Source: Lysobacter niastensis (GTDB lineage: Bacteria; Pseudomonadota; Gammaproteobacteria; Xanthomonadales; Xanthomonadaceae). From it: DNA of 64,000 bases. The stretch lies in assembly GCF_015453285.1 (NCBI RefSeq), contig NZ_JADLZT010000002.1, forward strand, positions 372,001-436,000, read 5' to 3'. Below the pieces are notes generated by a model. It was not told where the DNA came from, did no database searches, and was given only the letters and a program-made list of their open reading frames with translations. Below are positions 60,148-64,000 of this stretch, piece after piece; the first letter of the stretch is position 1, and the number at the start of each line of letters is the position of its first letter. The translations under genes were made by a program, and so were the position numbers.

Positions 60148-62052
60148 ATGAGCGACAACTTCTTCCAATACGACGTGATCGTGGTCGGTGGCGGCCATGC
60201 CGGTACCGAGGCTGCCCTGGCATCGGCGCGCGCTGGTGCGCGAACGCTGCTGCTCACGCATTCGGTGGAGACGGTCGGCGCGATGAGCTGCAACCCGGCC
60301 ATCGGCGGCATCGGCAAGGGCCACCTGGTCAAGGAGATCGACGCCCTCGGCGGCGTGATGGCGCGTGCCGCCGACGCGGCCGGCATCCAGTGGCGCCGGC
60401 TCAACGCCAGCAAGGGCCCGGCCGTGCGCGCCACGCGCTGCCAGGCCGACCGATCGCTGTACCGGTCCTTCATCCGCCGCGTGGTCGAGAGCCAGCCCGG
60501 CCTGACCCTGTTCCAGGCCGCGGTCGACGACATTCTGTTTTCAAACAGCACGTCCGACGCCGGCCGCGTTACCGGCGTGGTCACCCAGACCGGCCTGCAC
60601 TTCAGCGCGCCGGCCGTGGTGCTGACCGCCGGCACCTTCCTGGCCGGCAAGGTCCACGTCGGCCAGACCACCTACGCCGCCGGTCGCGCCGGCGACCCGC
60701 CCGCGGTCGCGCTGGCCGCCAAGCTGCGCGAAGGCCCGTTCGTGGTCGATCGCCTGAAGACCGGCACGCCGCCGCGCATCGATGGCCGCACGCTCGATTA
60801 CTCGGTGATGGAGGAGCAGCCCGGCGACGATCCGCGCCCGGTCATGTCCTTCATCGGCAGTCGCGACGATCACCCGCGTCAGGTGTCGTGCTGGATCACC
60901 CACACCAGCGAGCAGACCCACGAAATCATCCGCGGCGCGCTCGACCGCTCGCCGCTGTACACCGGCCAGATCGAGGGCATCGGCCCGCGCTACTGCCCGT
61001 CGATCGAAGACAAGGTGGTGCGCTTCGCCGAAAAGGCCAGCCACCAGATCTTCGTCGAGCCCGAAGGCCTCGACGTCGCCGAGATCTATCCCAACGGCAT
61101 CTCGACCTCGCTGCCGTTCGACGTGCAGCTGGCGCTGGTGCGCAGCATCCGCGGCTTCGAGCGCGCCCACATCACGCGCCCGGGCTACGCGATCGAGTAC
61201 GACTTCTTCGATCCGCGCGGCCTGAAGACCACGCTGGAGACCAAGTCAGTCGAAGGCCTGTTCTTCGCCGGCCAGATCAACGGCACCACCGGTTACGAGG
61301 AGGCCGCCGCGCAGGGCCTGCTCGCCGGCGTCAACGCCGCCCGTTTCGTGAAGGGCGAGGCCGGCTGGAGCCCGCGCCGCGACGAGGCCTACCTGGGCGT
61401 GCTGGTCGACGACCTGATCACCCACGGCACGTCCGAGCCGTACCGCATGTTCACCAGCCGCGCCGAATACCGCCTGCAACTGCGCGAGGACAACGCCGAT
61501 CTGCGCCTGACTCCGGTCGGCCGCGAACTCGGCCTGGTCGATGACGCGCGGTTCTCCCGCTTCGAGGCCAAGCGTGAGGCGATCGCCCGCGAGGGCGCCC
61601 GTCTTGGCGCGATCTGGGCCGCGCCGAACAACGCGCTGGGCCGCGAGGCCATGGACGTGCTCGGCATCGAAATCAGCCGCGAGACCAGTGCGCTGGACCT
61701 GCTCAAGCGCCCTGAACTGGACTACGCCAAGCTGGCCACCGTGCCGTCGCTGGGGCCCGGTGTCGCCGAGGCCGATGTCGCCGAACAGGTCGAGATCGGC
61801 GTGAAATACGCCGGCTACCTCGACCGCCAGCGCGAGGAGATCGCGCGCCAGCAGCGCCACGAGAACACCGTTATTCCGGACGCCTTCGACTACGCCGCCG
61901 TGCGTGGGCTCTCGGCCGAGGTGCAGCAGAAGCTCGAGCGCGTGCGCCCGCAGACGGTCGGCCAGGCGCAACGCATTCCCGGCATGACTCCGGCGGCGAT
62001 TTCACTGCTGCTGGTACACCTGACCCGCTCGCGTCGCAGCCGGGTGGCCTAG
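60148..62052 (+). CDS. mnmG: tRNA uridine-5-carboxymethylaminomethyl(34) modification enzyme MnmG
   Basis: MnmG (GidA), with MnmE, modifies the wobble uridine of certain tRNAs. The 634-residue flavoprotein has the FAD motif [40 protein letters not shown], the central [55 protein letters not shown] and the C-terminal helical domain with [20 protein letters not shown] 60148 is preferred over an upstream start that would extend into the pilus promoter region. It diverges from the pilus operon. Confidence 0.97.
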   Translation: MSDNFFQYDVIVVGGGHAGTEAALASARAGARTLLLTHSVETVGAMSCNPAIGGIGKGHLVKEIDALGGVMARAADAAGIQWRRLNASKGPAVRATRCQADRSLYRSFIRRVVESQPGLTLFQAAVDDILFSNSTSDAGRVTGVVTQTGLHFSAPAVVLTAGTFLAGKVHVGQTTYAAGRAGDPPAVALAAKLREGPFVVDRLKTGTPPRIDGRTLDYSVMEEQPGDDPRPVMSFIGSRDDHPRQVSCWITHTSEQTHEIIRGALDRSPLYTGQIEGIGPRYCPSIEDKVVRFAEKASHQIFVEPEGLDVAEIYPNGISTSLPFDVQLALVRSIRGFERAHITRPGYAIEYDFFDPRGLKTTLETKSVEGLFFAGQINGTTGYEEAAAQGLLAGVNAARFVKGEAGWSPRRDEAYLGVLVDDLITHGTSEPYRMFTSRAEYRLQLREDNADLRLTPVGRELGLVDDARFSRFEAKREAIAREGARLGAIWAAPNNALGREAMDVLGIEISRETSALDLLKRPELDYAKLATVPSLGPGVAEADVAEQVEIGVKYAGYLDRQREEIARQQRHENTVIPDAFDYAAVRGLSAEVQQKLERVRPQTVGQAQRIPGMTPAAISLLLVHLTRSRRSRVA

Positions 62053-62156
62053 TTCCCCGCGCGCTGCGGCGCGTTCAACATCCCATGACCGGTTCATCCC
62101 GGCGCGTGGACTTTCGCCGCATGACGGCGCCCGCAGACGGGCGTTAGTCTCGGCGC

Positions 62157-63440
62157 ATGCGCCTGACGACGATCCTCCTGCTCACCCTGCTGACCGCGAC
62201 CGCGTGCGACCGCTCACCGGAGCGTGCTCCCGGTGCGCAGGCCAGCCCGGCGACCGCGCGTGCGGCGATGTACACGCGCAGCGACTGGCCCTTGCCGGTG
62301 ACCGCCACTGCCGCCCAGCCCGACCTGATACGGGCGCCCGATGGGACGCTGCTGCTGTCGTGGATCGAGCCGCAGGGCGAAGGCCACGCGCTCAGGTTCG
62401 CCCGTTACACCGGCCGCGCCTGGGGTGAAGTCCAGGAGATCGCGCGCGGCAGTGACTGGTTCGTCAACTGGGCCGACACGCCGCACCTGGTGGCGACCGC
62501 CGACGGCGCGCTGTGGGCGCATTGGCTGAAGAAGTCGGCGAACGCGCAGTATGCGTACGACGTGGCGCTGTCGCGTTCCGGCGACGGTGGCGTCACCTGG
62601 TCGGAGCCGATGCTGGTCAATGACGACGGCACGCCGACCGAGCATGGCTTCGTGTCGATGTGGCCGGCGGCGCGCGACCGCATCGGCATCGCCTGGCTCG
62701 ACGGCCGCCGCAGCGGCGGCGAAGAAGCGGAGGGCCGCGGTGGCCATGCCGGCCATGAAGGGCCAAGCGCGATGACGCTGCGCGCGGCTACCTTCGACGC
62801 CGCGTTGCGCCGCGACGGCGATCGCGAGCTCGATGCGATGACCTGCGACTGCTGCCAGACCGACACGGCGCTGACCACGCGCGGGCCGCTGCTGGTGTAC
62901 CGGGACCGCACTCCCGAAGAGATCCGCGATATCGCAGCCACGCGCTACGACGGGGCGACGTGGACACCGGCGCACGTCGTGCACGCCGACCGGTGGAAGA
63001 TGCCGGCCTGCCCGGTCAATGGCCCGGCCGTCGCCGCCGAAGGCAACCAGGCCGTCGTCGCCTGGTACACCGTGGCCGCCGACCAGCCGACGCTGCGCAT
63101 CGCGCGCAGCAACGATGCCGGCGACACGTTCGCGACGCCGATCACGCTGGACCAGGGTGCGCGCGTGCAGGGTCGTGTCGACGTCACCCTCGACGCCGAC
63201 GATGCCTGGGTGCTGTGGACCCTCGAAGACGGCGGATCGCAGTCGCTGCAGTTCGCCCGCTACACGCCGGACCTGTCCCGCGAACTGCAGCGTGGCGAAG
63301 TCGCGCGCCTGCAGGGCCGCGGCCGCGCCACCGGATTCGCCCAGGTCGCCACCGGCAATGACGGCACGTACGTGGTCTGGACCGACGTCGTCGATGGCAA
63401 GCCGCGCCTGGCTGGCGCGCGCTACGGGGTCGCGCCGTGA
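62157..63440 (+). CDS. Sialidase-like beta-propeller lipoprotein with CxCC motif
   Basis: A 427-residue exported lipoprotein (signal LTTILLLTLLTATACDRSPE; lipobox TATAC). The mature chain has a six-bladed propeller pattern with Asp-box repeats such as SRSGDGGVTWSE and RSNDAGDTFATP. A Cys-rich motif, MTCDCCQTDTAL, is followed by PACPVNGPAVA; it may bind metal. The full sialidase active site (Arg triad, Glu, Tyr) is not clear, so enzymatic activity is uncertain. The GFA gene start overlaps its stop codon by four bases. Confidence 0.85.
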   Translation: MRLTTILLLTLLTATACDRSPERAPGAQASPATARAAMYTRSDWPLPVTATAAQPDLIRAPDGTLLLSWIEPQGEGHALRFARYTGRAWGEVQEIARGSDWFVNWADTPHLVATADGALWAHWLKKSANAQYAYDVALSRSGDGGVTWSEPMLVNDDGTPTEHGFVSMWPAARDRIGIAWLDGRRSGGEEAEGRGGHAGHEGPSAMTLRAATFDAALRRDGDRELDAMTCDCCQTDTALTTRGPLLVYRDRTPEEIRDIAATRYDGATWTPAHVVHADRWKMPACPVNGPAVAAEGNQAVVAWYTVAADQPTLRIARSNDAGDTFATPITLDQGARVQGRVDVTLDADDAWVLWTLEDGGSQSLQFARYTPDLSRELQRGEVARLQGRGRATGFAQVATGNDGTYVVWTDVVDGKPRLAGARYGVAP

Positions 63441-63877
63441 GCGCCGTCGTGCTGCGGGGCGGTTGCCGCTGTGGCGCTCTGGCCATCGAAGTCACGCTGA
63501 CGCGCGAGCCTGCGGACTACGTGCCGCGCGCCTGCGACTGCAGCTTCTGCCAGGAGCGCGATGCCGCGTGGCTGTCGGATCCGCAAGGCGTTCTCCGCCT
63601 GCAGCAGCGCCGCGAATCCGCATCGCTGCACCTGCGCCAGGGGTCCAACCAGGCCGACTTCGTCGCCTGCGCGCATTGCGGAACGCTCGTTATGGTGGCG
63701 TGCGAGATCGAAGGCCGGCTGTATGCCGCGGTCAACGCCCACGCATTGCGCGACGCGAGGTTCGCACCCGAACAACCCGCGTCACCGCAGCGCCTGGCGC
63801 CCGAAGACAAGCGCGCACGCTGGCGGCAGCTTTGGTTCGCCGAGGTGTGCATCGAAACCACGGCCGGCGCGGCCTGA
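63437..63877 (+). CDS. GFA family (glutathione-dependent formaldehyde-activating-like) protein
   Basis: A 146-residue protein of the Mss4-like GFA fold. Zinc-binding cysteines are in the family pattern GGCRCGALAIE, ACDCSFCQERDAAW and VACAHCGTLVMVACE. GTG 63437 overlaps the stop of the propeller gene (GTGA). GFA enzymes add glutathione to formaldehyde or related aldehydes; the exact role of this member is unknown. Confidence 0.88.
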   Translation: MSAVVLRGGCRCGALAIEVTLTREPADYVPRACDCSFCQERDAAWLSDPQGVLRLQQRRESASLHLRQGSNQADFVACAHCGTLVMVACEIEGRLYAAVNAHALRDARFAPEQPASPQRLAPEDKRARWRQLWFAEVCIETTAGAA

Positions 63878-63881
63878 CGGT

Positions 63882-64000
63882 TCAGGCGTCGATCGCGTAG
63901 AGCTCCAGTTCCTCGTTGGCCTGCGGCAGTGTCACTTTTCCTTCGAAGCGCAGGCCGATGCGCTCGAGCACCTTCACCGACGCCTCGTTGCCGGGCGACA
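63882..64000 (-). CDS. GNAT-family acetyltransferase (C-terminus, cut by window end)
   Basis: The last 38 codons and TGA of a minus-strand gene. The visible part, SPGNEASVKVLERIGLRFEG then EELELYAIDA, is the C-terminal GNAT motif with the conserved N-x-x-S-x-x-V-L-x-x-x-G-F pattern that forms part of the acetyl-CoA site (here R in place of F). The full protein and its start lie outside the window. Five bases separate it from the converging GFA gene. Confidence 0.75.
   Translation of the reverse strand, partial: SPGNEASVKVLERIGLRFEGKVTLPQANEELELYAIDA

Overview
The window is chromosomal DNA of a very GC-rich gammaproteobacterium, most likely Xanthomonadaceae (Lysobacter or a close relative). 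This rests on codon use, on the exbD-pdxJ order at the left edge, on an E. coli-type bioB-bioF-bioH-bioC biotin operon under a BirA-type operator, and on the many secreted lipoproteins of xanthomonad type. Genes are densely packed on both strands. I see no insertion sequence, prophage, CRISPR array or rRNA; there is one tRNA gene (tRNA-Arg, CCG). The assignment to a genus is inference.

Region by region. 1-6.5 kb: end of a TonB-energising locus (exbD), pdxJ, a cardiolipin synthase, a PA0069-type radical SAM protein and a PAS histidine kinase overlapping its response regulator. 6.6-10.1 kb: a sigma-54 activator followed by a 2-oxoglutarate oxygenase, then fructose-1,6-bisphosphatase. 10.2-18.9 kb: a NIPSNAP fusion protein, a WYL regulator, a crcB-DUF190 fluoride pair, a NarL-type two-component system diverging from a membrane protein, an FAD oxidoreductase, and phenylalanine hydroxylase diverging from an Lrp/AsnC regulator. 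18.9-30 kb: envelope and housekeeping genes (EF-hand protein, patatin lipoprotein, outer membrane barrel, AIM24-type protein, M28 peptidase, SEC-C proteins, LysM protein, queF). 30-41.6 kb: M20 hydrolase, APC permease, zapE cluster, ExeM-like nuclease, cytochrome c, tRNA-Arg, ubiA, HdeD-like and RidA-like proteins. 41.6-47.9 kb: comF diverging from the biotin operon bioB-bioF-(ACT protein)-bioH-bioC and an EamA transporter. 48-54.2 kb: a GT39 glycosyltransferase, an MHYT protein, a V4R-like protein, a PLP dehydratase and a Tyr/Gly-rich lipoprotein. 54.5-59.8 kb: a complete archaic (Csu-type) chaperone-usher pilus operon. 60-64 kb: mnmG, a beta-propeller lipoprotein, a GFA-family protein and the end of a GNAT acetyltransferase.

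The most notable observations are regulatory. The Csu-type pilus operon is preceded by a near-perfect sigma-54 -24/-12 promoter with a symmetrical upstream site, while the window also carries a sigma-54 activator. The biotin operon is preceded by a BirA operator that lies inside the first codons of comF. A dispersed double-hairpin repeat has entered the 3' end of bioH, where it encodes the protein tail and supplies the Shine-Dalgarno sequence of bioC inside one of its stems. An uncharacterised ACT-domain gene is translationally coupled inside the same operon.
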